64,000 bases of DNA, taken from the NCBI GenBank assembly GCA_030549495.1, contig JAUIRK010000461.1:62001-126000 (forward strand). Reading direction: 5' to 3'. Positions within the stretch are counted from its first letter, which is position 1; each line of letters starts with the position of its first letter. Positions 1-12,129 of this stretch are shown here, piece by piece. Below the pieces are notes generated by a model. It was not told the DNA's origin and did not search any database. It saw only the letters and a list, made by a program, of their open reading frames with translations. Source of the stretch: Nectonema munidae (taxonomy: Eukaryota > Nematomorpha > Nectonematoida > Nectonematidae). The translations under genes were made by a program, and so were the position numbers.

Positions 1-308
1 AATAGGTGAAAAGATGTATTTTTCCAAAATTTAGATTACATTGTTCCATAATACATGTTATCACAGTTTTTTATATACTTTTAAAATCGGAAAAAAAATT
101 ATTTTTTTAAATTTTATATGTATGCGTGTATCTTCATATGCTCAAAGAACATCATCTCCTTTATGAAAATGATCTATTTTCTGAAATGATAATTTGAAGG
201 TCGCTGTTGATTTGAAGACGCTCATGCCATAATGCACTCATTTTTCTTGGAATTGGTAGAAGAAACACTTCATATCGCCAACACCAAACAATCCATCAGC
301 AAAACGAG

Positions 309-677
309 ATGAAGAAGTTGTCTTTGATTAGAAATGTGTTAACTGGAGTAATTGTGATTGCATCCACATGTGCTGTAGCCGCAATTCTGTGGAGTTCCGC
401 TGATTGCATCAGCTGTAACTTTTCCACTCTTGTTGAATTTGTGGCTCCCATGCTTCTCTTTGCTGGAGTTTGCGTCTTGTGCCTCAATTGCATCCTCTCT
501 GAGTCTAAAACTATGCAAGATTCTCCCGCTTTCATTGTTTCAAATGTTCAAAATTATCACGACAGAAAAAAAGTTTTTTTTTTATTTTTAAATTTTATCA
601 TTTTTTTGGTTGTTTTAGAATACCATTTTATAGTTTTAAGGAATTCCTTTACAAGTGCCTACGAATTAACTACCTAA
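309..677 (+). CDS. putative small membrane protein, single exon or first exon
   Basis: A 122-codon frame opens with ATG in an acceptable context (purine at -3). I do not recognise the protein. It begins with a short basic stretch (MKKLSLIRN), then a hydrophobic segment at about residues 10-30, a cysteine-containing loop (SADCISCN), a second hydrophobic segment at about 42-62, and a polar tail. After about residue 88 the frame runs into T-rich sequence giving Phe/Leu/Ile-rich residues that look like intron or non-coding sequence, so the true coding part may end near 570 with a weak donor (AAAA|gttttt). Base composition is richer in GC up to about 540 than in the flanks, which favours coding. 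It could be a real two-TM protein, the first exon of a longer gene, or chance. Confidence 0.4.
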   Translation: MKKLSLIRNVLTGVIVIASTCAVAAILWSSADCISCNFSTLVEFVAPMLLFAGVCVLCLNCILSESKTMQDSPAFIVSNVQNYHDRKKVFFLFLNFIIFLVVLEYHFIVLRNSFTSAYELTT

Positions 678-1435
678 TCCGCAGCCATTAAATTTAAAGT
701 ATTTGGAGTAGCTATGAACAGGAGCTTCTTTTTTAACTTCAAAATTTCACTCAAACGCACTAACGTAGACACCAAAATCATGAGTATTGTGTGATATAAT
801 AAATGAAGCATGTAATGAGGTTATTTAAAATGGTGATTCAACGAAGAGATGAAGAACCAGTTGAGCTGTTGATTCATCATGATAATTGATAAGTACTGCA
901 AATCTTCGAATCTTTGCGAACGCATCTCCCTAGCCTTATAACAATTTTTGGGATTTATTACTTACAAGAATAATTACATTTCTACTATATTTCATTTAGG
1001 TGTCTTGATAATCATTTTAAACCTAGGTTTAAGCATTGATATTCATAAAGATAAAAATAATGGGCCTAGAACTTTTTTTAGCTCACTTTAGTAACTTTTA
1101 AATTTTTCCAGAAGAAGGGAAGGGCTTTGCAAGATCTTTAAAAAACTGTGAAAATGAGTTAAGAATGTGATATGCCAAATTGTTTACGTCAGCATCTCGT
1201 GATGTTGAACTTTTAAGATTTTGGCACCCCAATATATTAATTCTGCATTATAATTGTAACTAAGGGTTAAGTGTCTATTTTATATTTAAAAATTTCAAAC
1301 TGTAAGCTTTGAAAAATACATGCAAAATCAGTGGGATTAATAATAATATACAAACAAATAAAGCGATATATTTGCCTATTCTTTATTGTTTATTTTTCCT
1401 TCTTTAAATTCTTCATAATAGATTAAGCTTCCAGG

Positions 1436-1788
1436 CAGTACCCGCGCTAAAAAAATTATTAGGGGGGGGGGGCTGTGAAGGGCCAATAAAAATTACATTA
1501 TGGAAAAAATTTATTATCTTATCAGAAGAGGGCGCTAAAAGTATTATATAAATTATAAAACAAATTGTTATAAAGGCATTTAATCATTTTCAAACAGTTT
1601 TGTTTCCAATATATGGCATAAATGTTCTCAAAGTTACTTGCACAGCTATATGTTTTTATAATTTTTTTTAAGTTAAGACACTTTGGGGAAAGATGAAAAT
1701 TTTCAGGGGGGCAAAAAATAAAACTGGGGAGAGGGGGGGGGGGGGGGTGGGCCCTTGCCCCAAAAATAAATAGGTAGCGCGGGCTCTG
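1436..1788. mobile_element. non-autonomous hAT element (MITE)
   Basis: A 353-bp element. It is flanked by a perfect 8-bp duplication, CTTCCAGG (1428-1435 and 1789-1796). The ends are imperfect inverted repeats: CAGTACCCGCGCTA at the left, and CAGAGCCCGCGCTA read inward from the right. Subterminal G runs lie inside both ends. There is no coding capacity. The 8-bp duplication and CAG-type ends place it with hAT. Perfect duplications suggest a fairly recent insertion. Confidence 0.87.
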
Positions 1789-2263
1789 CTTCCAGGTAAT
1801 AAATTTTAGATAGAATTTGGCGAAAGCTTATTCTATTCTTATTTAATTTGAAATATTTAATTTCAAGTTTACGTTGTCACAATTTTATCATCAGTAAGAA
1901 TGAACTCACACGATGTGCTAACTACATTTTTTTAATTTATAAGCGAAGCGCTTTGAACGAACGGAAGATGTTATTAAAAAAAGACAAAGCTAGACAGGGT
2001 CGGTCTTAAGTAAACTAATTAAATGGCCCCCCAATATCAACATCTCAATTAACACACATTTTGTATATGTCTGTATCCGTCTTACTATTTCTTTGAGAGT
2101 GTATTTTTGTGCGTGCCTGTAAGATATGTGTGAATGCTGCTCATCTCTGGCAGCGTGTATTCTTATACTTTGTCTGGAAGATATTTTTTGAATTAATCCT
2201 AATTTTCAAAGTTGTAACTATCTAAAATTGAATATTTGAAAGCTGACTGAATTTTATTTTTAG

Positions 2264-2505
2264 TGAGTATTGCGTATTCTTCTATAAATAATTGGACAAA
2301 GAATAGCAAAGTCACTATTGATAAGCGTCCGGGTACAAGGAGAGCAATACTAAACGCTTCTACCCCTAGCCGATGTGCCCCTTTTACTGAGGTTCAAACA
2401 TTGAAAAGTAGGAAAACAAAAATCCCCAGCTATTTAAGAAATATCGACCACAGGCTTTACCAGCTCTACTCCCTAATAAAGCCCGCCTCAATTTTTAGAT
2501 TTTAA
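2264..2505 (+). CDS. possible terminal coding exon, unrecognised
   Basis: An open frame of about 80 codons follows a good acceptor (pyrimidine-rich attttatttttag at 2251-2263) and ends in TAA. The peptide is basic and Ser/Thr-rich (SSINNWTKNSKVTIDKRPGT near the start, then a Lys/Arg-rich stretch and an aromatic C-terminus). No family is recognised. It might be the last exon of a plus-strand gene that includes the frame at 309, but no donor of matching phase was found between them. It could equally be chance. Confidence 0.25.
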
Positions 2506-3331
2506 TTGATTATTATTCAAATATCGCTATTTAGATCTTACATTAGATATTTGGAGTGAAAAAAAAGTTGATTAACAAATATTTCATTTTTTGGACTTTT
2601 GAAAAATTCAAAATAATTTGGAGATTGGGGGCATTTTTTCTTTCTGAAAGTTCAAATTCGTCTTTTTCAAGGCCAAGTATCGTTTAAGGATTTTTGTTTC
2701 GAGCTTTTAAATTTCTTTATAACATAAATTATATGATAACGTTAAAGTTCATAAAACTTATAATTCAGTCATTAAATTTATAGAGAGGGATAGGGGTAAT
2801 CTAAAAAATTACTCAAAATAATTCAAGCAGCTTTGGTCAGACGTGATCTCTACCTGGCATGACAGACCCCTGGGAACAACAACTCAAAATAATAACTCTA
2901 TTTTTCATATTTAGTCTTTTACAAAACATAACTAATTTATGCTTAGAAGAAGGAAAATATTTCTACTTTTGTTCGATTATTTTGCATTATTAACATCGAT
3001 TGTTTTAATTATCTCTTATTAGTGACACGCGTTAGTTACTCTTTAGCTACTCTAAAATAAATATACACTAAGAAAACGGAGATGTACGGTATGTTAAAAG
3101 ATTATTGATGAGAACATTTGATTTAGCTTTGTCAACGTTATTAGACGGTAAATCATAGCAATTTGATTGAGCCTTTTTAATTTCGACTCCAAGGCAAAAA
3201 GGACATTTATGTATTTTTTATTAAAAAACAATTATTTGTTTGCTAGATTACTATTTAGTTGATATTATTATTGAAGAAAATAATTTTTTAAAGTAAACTG
3301 TTAGTGTTGTTATTTTTGTATACCTAAACAC

Positions 3332-4050
3332 CAGTGGCGGATGAAGGAATTTTCAGTGGGAGGGGGGGGGGGGTATGAAGAATATATATATATAGAAAAT
3401 GACAAGCTAAAAAGTATTTTTTTAATTTTTAGTATGCGAAAAACGAACTAAAAAACGTATGATTGAAATTTAAAAGTTCAAATTAAATTTTAATACAAAT
3501 TTTATTTAAAAAAAATCAAATAAAATCGTTTCTTCTATTTTTCTTCTTGCCATATCTGTCAATTACCTTTTCAACGTCAATTTCGATCTCCGGGTGAATA
3601 TACATTAAAGCGAGATCGGTGGGCCTTTCGTTATTCATTCGGTTTCTGAGATAGTTTTTCAAAAATTTCATTGAGCTAAAAGCTCTTTCAGCAGTACAAG
3701 TTGTAATTGGTATTGTGGAGAAAATTGTATTTAAACTTTTTATCAAATGCACTCGATCAGGAATAATATCACGTGTTTCGAGTGCTGTAGTTGGCTTTTC
3801 TTTCAATTTTATACAAAAATTTTGCCACTCTAAAAACTGTATTCTGATCATTTCAAAGTCAGAACAACCTAAAACATTAATATAAAATTCGATGGTGTCA
3901 TAAATATCACGCCAACTCTTATTTGGTGTGACTTGTGAGGGCAAGAGTACTGCCATTTTATTAATCAAAGCTGTGTGTGGCGAAAATTTAAATGTAACCT
4001 TTCAAGATGTATTACCAGGGGATGTATCTCCCCTTCTAGATCCGTGACTG
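3332..4050 (-). mobile_element. internally deleted hAT element keeping the transposase C-terminus
   Basis: A 719-bp element. It is bounded by a perfect 8-bp duplication, CTAAACAC (3324-3331 and 4051-4058). The terminal inverted repeats are CAGTGGCGGAT at the left and CAGTCACGGAT read inward from the right, with a G run just inside the left end. The only coding content is a minus-strand fragment of the transposase C-terminal dimerisation domain (3516-3968). The BED or TTF zinc finger and the catalytic core are absent. This is a non-autonomous derivative. Confidence 0.9.
3516..3968 (-). pseudogene. hAT transposase fragment, C-terminal dimerisation domain
   Basis: A 150-residue frame ends with the conserved hAT dimerisation signature: TIPITTCTAERAFSSMKFLK, then an NYLRNRM-type helix, LALMYIHPEI and a basic tail ending in GKKKNRR. 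The pattern resembles the ZMYM1/THAP-linked branch of hAT proteins. No catalytic residues are included. The frame is uninterrupted over the domain and lies wholly inside the 719-bp element with inverted ends. Confidence 0.85.
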
Positions 4051-4058
4051 CTAAACAC

Positions 4059-5221
4059 CTGTATTATCCAGTGTATGCGTTTTGAAGTGTTATTAGAGGA
4101 TTTAAGAGCGGCCATCCGATACTGCAGACACTTGTGCTAGGTTCGCCTCTGAATAGACTTCATTAGTTAACTGACGGTTAAGGATACTTCTCATCTATTA
4201 ACGCATTTAGTAATTATTTGGTTATATAGTTGGGTGTTAGATATTTAACTAAAGATTTATCGGATATCTGCATCCGCAAAAATTTTTACATCCTAATCCG
4301 CGGAACTTTTAAGCTTCAACATCCGCAATTTTCAAACATTTTTCTTTTTTCTACACACGGTAAAGTTTTTTTCGGAATTTTTACCTTATCCAAAATTGTT
4401 ATGATAAGTATTTCTTTATGATAACACATACACATCTCTCAAAATTTTTACGAAGTTTAAAACGTGTGAACGTTGAGAAGGTGTTTAAAATATAAACTTA
4501 TATATGTAAAGAAAAGTTTAACACTACCATCGCTAAGCTAAAGATACAATTCAATTTAGAACAAAGTAAACTCGCTTTCTTCAAGTGTTCAAAGTCAAGG
4601 AACTAGAGAAGAGGAGGGAGATTCTTTGCCCAAAATTGGAGATAGAAGAGAAGAAGGAAGCTGCGTGATAAATATTGAATCGATTCGTCTCTAAAGCAAG
4701 GAAGTAGACATGGCTTTTAGATACAAAGCAAGACCCCCGGAAAGTGACTCCACACGAGAACATTTAGTCATTCCAAATAAATTATTATCTTTTACTTTTC
4801 TTATATTTTGTAAGCGTCTAAACACTTATTCTATTGATTAAGATTAAAAATGTCAACTGCTAAGTAAAATCTTGTGAGCTTCTTTCCAATTGCCCTTTTT
4901 GAATAATATCTGTCCTAATTTTACCCATTTCAAGAATAACGCTTCCTCGTAACAAAATAAATAAATGGGACCACTGTTTTTTAAAAACAAACAAATGAAA
5001 TATGTTTTTATAATCATTTTGAAATATGTGTTTGTTAATCGGTTACATATTTCGTTTATTAAATCTATTTTTATTCAATTTTTTTCAGAACTTTTGAACA
5101 GCAGGTATTTTAGATAACGAGGACACACCAAATCAAAGAGGAGCATTAAAATTAAGATATTTTTTGTCACTTCCAGATGTTAAATTAGATCAATATATAT
5201 TATCTATTTTTTTTAAAAAGG
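4059..5221. other. non-coding interval
   Basis: No gene is recognised. The interval is AT-rich, and its short open frames (for example at 4230-4421 and 4581-4763) have low-complexity translations without family signatures. No paired inverted ends were seen. Confidence 0.4.
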
Positions 5222-5360
5222 GGGTGCGAGTAAGGTTGGTTAGATACTGGTTTTCGATAACTCAATGCCTTGGGTTCGATACAGCATCAAGGCTGCTTTC
5301 CTCATAGTTGGATACAAACGGCGTGTGACTTCTCGATGAAAACATTCCATGGTAACTTTA
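5222..5360 (+). repeat. tRNA-derived SINE, family A
   Basis: The unit begins with a box-A-like GGTTGGTTAGATACTGG and has a box-B-like TTGGGTTCGATAC. It is followed by a family-specific body ending in TCTCGATGAAAACATTCC. The same body occurs inverted at 8895-9032, and in partial form at 23300-23490 and 40262-40345. This is a retroposed SINE and not a functional tRNA: the cloverleaf arms do not pair. Confidence 0.75.
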
Positions 5361-6206
5361 TCTACCTTAATAAATTTTGATATTTTTAGTTTTATACAGT
5401 ACTTAAACTCTCAATTTTTATAATTCAGATAGATAAAAGAAGATAGAGAAGAGATGAGATAGAAAGAGTTTTAGTTCTTTTAACTGTGTAAAAATTAAAC
5501 TTAGAATGAAAGTGAGGACAGATATCCAATGCCATTTTGATGATGAAAATTGGCTTAGTTGATTAAAAAATGCGGTAACCCATAGCAGTTTTCTATTCAA
5601 CGGTTAATAGAATTGTAACTCGAAGTGTTTATAAATATGAAGGAAATTTGTGTCAAGCATCTTTACAGCAAAGTAAAGAAGATGAAAAAACGGGACTTTT
5701 TGGCACTAAAATTATAATTTTAAAATTTTTTACCTTCACTATTACTATTTTTCAGCAAAATACCGAACTTTGTTAGCTCATTTATACTTCTTCAAACAAA
5801 GAGCATTTTATATTATATTTATTTCGCTATTACTATATTTTTCTTATCAAATAAATTTATTTTTTTAATTTTTTTAAAACAAATTTCAAAATATAATATG
5901 AAAAAAGTAAAAATTATAAATTCAGTGTTTGAAAAAGTTAATAAAGGGTAATAAGATTTATTTCCGAAAAAATTATAAAGTAAAATGAATTAGTCTGCAA
6001 AAAAATTAAAAAATTTCATTGTCTAAATATTCAAAATATCATAAAATTTAAAATATTACATGCCAAGGATAGTATAATATAATATAACAAATGAAAAACT
6101 AAAATTTAAAAAAAGTTGAAGGAAACAAAATTGCAAAAAGATGAAATATCGTTTGATGAATAAATTTGCATACATATAAAAATATATCACAGAAAAATAA
6201 AAACTT
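5361..6206. other. very AT-rich non-coding interval
   Basis: Mostly A/T homopolymer-rich sequence. No coding signature, paired inverted repeat or RNA gene was seen. Confidence 0.4.
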
Positions 6207-6425
6207 TAATGATCTTTAACAGTACCTAGAATCATAATACCAATGACTTTTAACAGGACCTAGAATCATGGGGGTACCAATGATCTTTCACAGGACCTAG
6301 AATCATGAGGGTACCAAGGATCTTTTACAGGACCTATAATCACAGTACCAATGATCTTTAACTGGACCTAGAATCACAGTATCAATGATCTTTAAGTGGA
6401 CCTAGATTTTTGGGACCTAGAATCC
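6207..6425 (+). repeat. minisatellite, about 40-bp unit, five to six copies
   Basis: Tandem units contain GATCTTTAACAGGACCTAGA followed by ATCAT, a variable G-rich or CACAG spacer, and TACCAAT. Copies differ by small substitutions and by the length of the spacer. The array ends in a partial GGGACCTAGAATCC. No coding reading is implied. Confidence 0.85.
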
Positions 6426-6740
6426 TACGTCTCGAGCGAAGCTTGCATTCTTTTCTTTTTTATTCAGAAAAAAGTACAAAAACTTAAAATAATAAACTGT
6501 TTTGTATTCTCTTATTTTTGTATAAACAAAAAATTCAACTTTAAATGATTATTAATTTATCGGCTAATATGTACAATATTACAGAATAAAAAGTTTATTG
6601 TGCCAAATATTGTTTCAATTTTTCGTCAGCCTCGAAGATCCGTCATTTATTTAAGGAACGGATAAACGCGGTTTGACTGTACCTTAACATTAAAACCATA
6701 TTTTTTACCATCATTTGAAAAAAATTGTCCCCGTATTTTA

Positions 6741-8610
6741 CCAGCGTTGTAAAAATACAACACCCATTTTAAAGTGAAATAGCTTTAAAAGAAGAATAAT
6801 TTTTTTTTCGAAATTATAAAGATTCAAAAAAAGTTTCTAAATTTAAAATAAACTTAGATAATGGGAGAGAAAAATATTAAATTTTGTTTATAACATATTT
6901 TTAGGAACCTGTTTTTGTTTTTAAAGTGCTATTCTTTGAAATTAATCTTACAATTGTGACAAAAATAAAGATATAAATTACTAAGAGTCTTATTTTAAGG
7001 AAATACAATAGTTTTGACTAATATAAAATCATAAGCTTTAAATTTTACAGATAGTTAAACGAAAAGTCTCGATGTTGATATTAAAATTTTTATATTTAAA
7101 GTCAAGATGAGCGGAAATTTAATTGACGTCACTTGTGAAGAATCTTTACATATAGTACATATAACCTCTATGTATGTATGCGTACATATATTTATAGATC
7201 TTTACATTTCTCGGAAATAAAGTTTGACACACTATAAATATATCACTCAGCTCATACTTCCAGCTCATTTGTTTTATAATATTCAAATTTTGTTAATTCT
7301 ATATCTACTTCTTTTACTGAAGTCGCATTGATATCTATTGCGTTTATTTTACTACTTCTTACTTTATCATGGAAGACCCAATAGAGTTGAGCTTGAATGG
7401 TGCTCTAAATTTAGTTCAAGATGAAAACAGAGAAAATTATGATTTATATCACACCCCCGCAAGCTTCTTTTGATACAGAAGAAGATTCAGTTGAAGATGA
7501 AAATGATGATAAAGATAATGAAACAGATCATTTTTCTAAAAATATGCACGAAGCTGAGGCAGAAGTTGTTTTTTACGAGCGTAGTGATCAGTTATGAAAA
7601 TGAAACAAACGGGTCTTCGAACTGTTTTTTAATGATATAATATTGGAAAAATTTTTTAATTTTTCTATTGTTTATGCTAATTATAAAGGAGCTAATTGTC
7701 ACATTGAGAAGGATGAACTAAAGAAAATTTGCTACGTATTGGGAAAGTAGACTTGAAACAAACAACCAAGCTATAACGCAATCCATGCAAGAAATAGATT
7801 TAAAATTTTTAGGTATTTATATTTCAGTGATGGAACTCAGACAAGTGATGTATTTTTTATCGACTAACGACAACAGGAAGTGAGAAACAAGCGCATGCGC
7901 TTTGGATATAAAGTTTTTTGTTTAAATTTAGAATATTCTGATTTTCTAAACAATTTTGAAATTTATCAAGGAAAAATGGACTACAAAATCCTCTCTCTAA
8001 AAAGTTCGGTTTAGGTGGGTGTATCGTTTTGAGCTTGCTAAATGAAAAATGCATTCAAGGTAAATAATGCTTACTTTTTTGAAGAAGAAAAAAGTTAAAA
8101 AATATGGAAAAGCTTTATAACATTCTTTTGATAAATTCGAATGTACGGTAATGATTGTTTTACAAATGAACTTGGTAAGGGAGGTTTCAAAGAGTTGAAA
8201 ACATGGACCTTATTTAAGAGCGAACCCTAATACAATGTAGTTAATAAATTTTTTACTAAGGTTTATCCAAAAAAACGGGAAATTGTATTGACTTATGCCA
8301 ATTTTTTATTCAACCTAAGTTATAATCATCACTGCTCACTATTACTACAATAAAACTCATTTTAAACAATTAAGGCAAAAAATAAAGCGATGGACTAACT
8401 TTCACTTTTTATTAACAAATCAAGAGTTAAATAGATTAAATGAATTTTTAGGTTTTTAGTACACTCTAATTACCAGTGTTGCATTTTTGCAACTCTTTTT
8501 AGATTGTGTTCGCAAAGAAAGTCTCTTTTATAGCAAATTGCATTGGAAATCCTTATAATATTATAGATTAACTGATATTATGACATTATGATGTAAAAAT
8601 GCAACACTGG
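6741..8610 (+). mobile_element. decayed piggyBac-like element
   Basis: The left end reads CCAGCGTTGTAAAAATACAAC and the right end, read inward, CCAGTGTTGCATTTTTACATC. The right flank is TTAA and the left flank TTTA, so the TTAA target is slightly eroded. Inside, a transposase frame starts at MEDPIELSLNGALNL (about 7370), with an acidic N-terminus and then VFELFFNDIILEKFFNFS, RNRFKIFRYLYFSDGTQ and FGLGGCIVLSLLNEK. These match the N-terminal and early catalytic part of piggyBac transposases in order. The frame is broken many times, and no C-terminal zinc finger was found. At 8473-8610 the right end also forms a palindrome (CCAGTGTTGCATTTTT at both sides), perhaps a small MITE sitting at the end. 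Confidence 0.65.
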
Positions 8611-8894
8611 TTAAATTCTGGATTATTTTTTGATTTGCATGGAAGAAAGAATCATCATCTGCGTATGTGAAATATTTAATTGACTAGGAAAATATCCGAT
8701 CTACCATGTCATTTATCTGAAGAAAAGTGGTTCCAGTATTGACCCCTGGGGTGTACACCTAGCTCATTGAAACATCTAAATTCAATTTTTTTCTTATTTA
8801 CTTCAGCGTAATAAATTCTACTTTCAAAGAAAATAAGAAATTAAAGAAAGAGCCGAATTACTGAAGGCATATTTTCCAAGTTTCAAAAAAGGTA

Positions 8895-9032
8895 AAGGTA
8901 CCGTAGGCTGTTTTCATCGAGAAAGCCAAATTGCGCCGCTTGTATCGAAATACGAGGAAAGCAGGCTTGATGCGGGATCGAACCCAAGACCTTGAGTTAT
9001 CGAATCCAGCATCTAACCAACCCTACTAACCA
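8895..9032 (-). repeat. tRNA-derived SINE, family A
   Basis: Reverse-oriented copy of the family seen at 5222. Read on the minus strand it has GGTTGGTTAGATGCTGG, then TTGGGTTCGATCCCGCATC, and ends with TCTCGATGAAAACAGCC. It abuts the 3' side of a minus-strand LINE fragment. Confidence 0.75.
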
Positions 9033-11400
9033 TGTTTCAAAAGAAGTCTTGATTGGTTTATTGAGTGAAAAGCACTCTTCATATCTAAAAACAAGGCTAC
9101 ACAATTCGAATTTTAAAATTTCTGAGATGTTAGAGATAACACAATTCTTGAATCGAGTGCTGCCTTCTATATCCAAAACGTGTGCTTCTAAAAAGTTTGT
9201 TTTGCTCAAAAAATTATAGATTGGATTACTCATTATTTTTTCACAAATTTTTGATATCACCGGAATTATCGCTATTGGCCTATAATTTTGTACTTAAGAA
9301 GGATCCCTTTTCTTTAGTTTTTTATAGACAGGCACCAATTTAGAAACTTTTAAAGAAGGAGGGTAATGTCCAGTTTTTAGCATTCTGTTGAAGAGAAACC
9401 CAAGTGTCTCTGCAAAAAAACTACCAACCTGTTTGATAACACGTCTGCTTAGATTATAAAAGTCCAGAGACTCACATGTCGTGAATGCGTTTATTGAGTT
9501 TAGGATATCACCGTAAGAAACACTTCTGAACATGAACCCAGCAATATCATAACTTTTCATATTTGAATTGGGTGTTACAAGTTTTATAGATTTTAAGTAC
9601 TAAATTCATACCAACAATGGTGTTGCTCTTTTTAATGCATGTGACATCATTTTCTTTCTGTTGAATCAAGGAATTTAGTTTTTCCATACGGACTTAGTTG
9701 AAGACTCCATAGCACAAGACACATTTTCATAATACTTTTGTTTAGCCTTCCAAATCATTATCTTCAATTGCTTCTTTTCTGATGAATTTATACTGTCGAA
9801 ATGCATTTAAATTATCCCTACATTTTAGCATATCTACAAGTAAGTGTACTAAAAATCAAAGGATTCATCCATTCATTGTAACTCTTATTATTTTCCGACG
9901 AAATTTCGTTATTTTAGGCGATTTGCTAACAACAACCTGAACAATTTCAATGGAAAATCTCATTGAATCATTCAGTGAAGGATATTTGAAAAAATTAGTA
10001 TCACTTATTAATTAGATTAGCAAAGTTGTTTTTTGGATCAGTAAACGATGACTCACTTTGCTAACTTTGTTAGTTATACGGGTACGAATTATGCTATTTT
10101 CACTGATAAAAGTAAATAATACACCAGTATTTCCATTACTGTTAGAGGATGTGAATCAATAAAGAGCACGTTATACACTCATTTAAAGTACATAAGAAGG
10201 AATTTAGATGGCGCTAAATTTAAAGATATATTTTTAAATAATTTTCATGACATATTTTTAAGTTGTTTTTTAGAGATAACCTAAAAACAAAAAAAGTATC
10301 ATTAATATTGTTCATTACAAAACTAGTAATGAACCTAGTTGTGGGAACGTAGGGTCTTGATCCAGATGGTCTGGGTTCGAAATCCCATCGTGACTATCCC
10401 TACCATCTGTCCAGTTATGGAAGATTATTCTTCCCTTGGATGCGATATCGACAACTAAAAAAAAGTAATAAAAAAAATAAATATTTTTTTAATATATTTA
10501 GTCTGATTTTGAAATTTGATTATTAGTAACATTAAAATGAAAAGTCGTATGAGCTCTAATAATGTACAACTAATATTTTTTAGTTTTCTTAACTCAATAT
10601 CAATATATTTCAATGAAGTTTTGATAGATGGCTAACTAAATTCTAAAGGGTGTAATTCATTTTCTCCCATAATTCTCCTCATTATTGATGCTCTTTTGTC
10701 TCTCTGGCCTATAGAAATGAGTGTATTTTTGATCAGATTCATAGTTCAAATAATTTGGGTGGGAGTCTGTTCGGGCAATTGTTAGATATGATAGTAAAAT
10801 ATACGAATTATGGTGGTATGATATATTTAGTTTTAATTTTTAAATTTGGTTGGCAGATAAAGCCACAGTAAACTTTACTACCTAAATTGGAAACGTTTAC
10901 GAATTTGTTTTCTTTGTCCTCGACTTTCTGAGAATATTCATAATGATTTTCCTATTTCATTTTTAAGTGAAGGCTAACAAATAAAACTCGATGATCAGAT
11001 ATAATTTCTAAAAGAGTTCCAGCCTTAGAAAATGGCAGTTGTTCTGGAAGAAAAATATTTGGATAAAGAGAGATAGAAATAAAATTATTATCCACAAATG
11101 AAGATATAAGGATAGAATTAGAATTTAAAAATTATAATCAGAGTCACCATGCAAATAAGCTGCAATTCTTTGAAGTTGACTCCAAATCTGTTAAAAATTC
11201 CTTTTTGTATTCAACAAGTATAGCGCATAAATTATTATTCATCAAGACATTCCTATTAGGAAAAATTGTTCTCAGTTCGAAAGAATTTGGGTAAAAATTT
11301 AAAGATATACTCTTTAATAAGAGTTTTCGTGATAGATTTTTGATATATCCTACATCACCCTCCAAAATTTAATTCAATCATCTCATATTTTAAAGTGGAA
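9033..11400 (-). mobile_element. non-LTR retrotransposon (LINE), decayed
   Basis: Minus-strand pieces appear in LINE ORF2 order. An endonuclease-like ISDHRVLFVSLHLK lies near 11.0 kb. A linker KYYENVSCAMESSTKSVWKK follows near 9.7 kb. Reverse-transcriptase blocks include TGHYPPSLKVSKLVPVYKKL at 9294-9560 and YRPIAIIPVISKICEKIM just downstream. Several stops and frameshifts separate them. A plus-strand SINE sits inside at about 10331-10450. The catalytic YADD-type block was not found, so the element is truncated. The family is Jockey- or CR1-like and cannot be set more precisely. Confidence 0.65.
10331..10450 (+). repeat. tRNA-derived SINE, family B
   Basis: Box-B-like GGGTTCGAAATCCCATCG is followed by a body with CAGTTATGGAAG, CTTCCCTTGGATGC and a GATATCGACAAC end. 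Related bodies occur at 37805-37950 and, inverted, at 59055-59185. It is inserted within the minus-strand LINE. Confidence 0.6.
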
Positions 11401-12129
11401 CGTATTAGAAATCCCAAGCCCTATATCATACTGATTTAGAAGGAAGAGAAACAAAGATATAAGCTCTAGTAATGTAATCAAAGTCGTTAATCCAAGCCCT
11501 CTAAAGACATATTATGTCAAAAGTCTTTGCAGAGTGATCGAAGATTCTATTTTTAATGGAGTTTTAATACACTTAAACAAACTACTATAATAATATATCT
11601 TTATTTTTTCAAATCTAAATGAGTAGATTGATAAATTTGTGTATTGGGTTTGTATTAGTGATGGTAATTAACCGAGTTTTGGTTAACCGATTAATTTTGA
11701 ATCCATAGATATACATAGGATACAAAAATATTTAGTCAAGAAAAGGGAAAAAATCAAATAGAGCATAATTACAAGTACCAGATAATAAAATAAGTTTGAG
11801 CAATGCTGTTTTTAAGAACCCCTGCTTAAGATAAAGTTAAAAATAACTTTCTCCTCGGCAATTTGTAATGGGTATTGTGAGGAATATTTTTACTAACATA
11901 TTTTGTTTGGAAATTTTTTTTAGCATCCATTTATGCAGGTTCAGCAAATTCCTAGCGTGATTTTTTCATCCCTTAATAAATATTATAAAGAATATCAAAA
12001 ATTAAAGTTTGCTATCTAAATTTCTCTTTGTATATCTCAAATGAAGCATTCTTTGTATCTTAATGAGTGCATAATGTTTTTGTTATTGAAGAAAATAATG
12101 AATGCTGCGTCTATTGTTTTATTTACTTA

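Noticed and set aside
6207-6425. CRISPR-like repeat array
   Set aside because: Units are directly adjoining with no unique spacers, and the sequence is eukaryotic; it is a minisatellite.
11144-11365. 73-codon minus-strand frame as a host exon
   Set aside because: It lies directly upstream of the LINE endonuclease remnant and has no splice signals or family match, so it is most likely part of that LINE or its 5' region.
11650-11720. Possible transposon end with TTAACCGA repeats
   Set aside because: TTAACCGAG and TTAACCGAT occur close together, but no inverted partner or target copy could be found.
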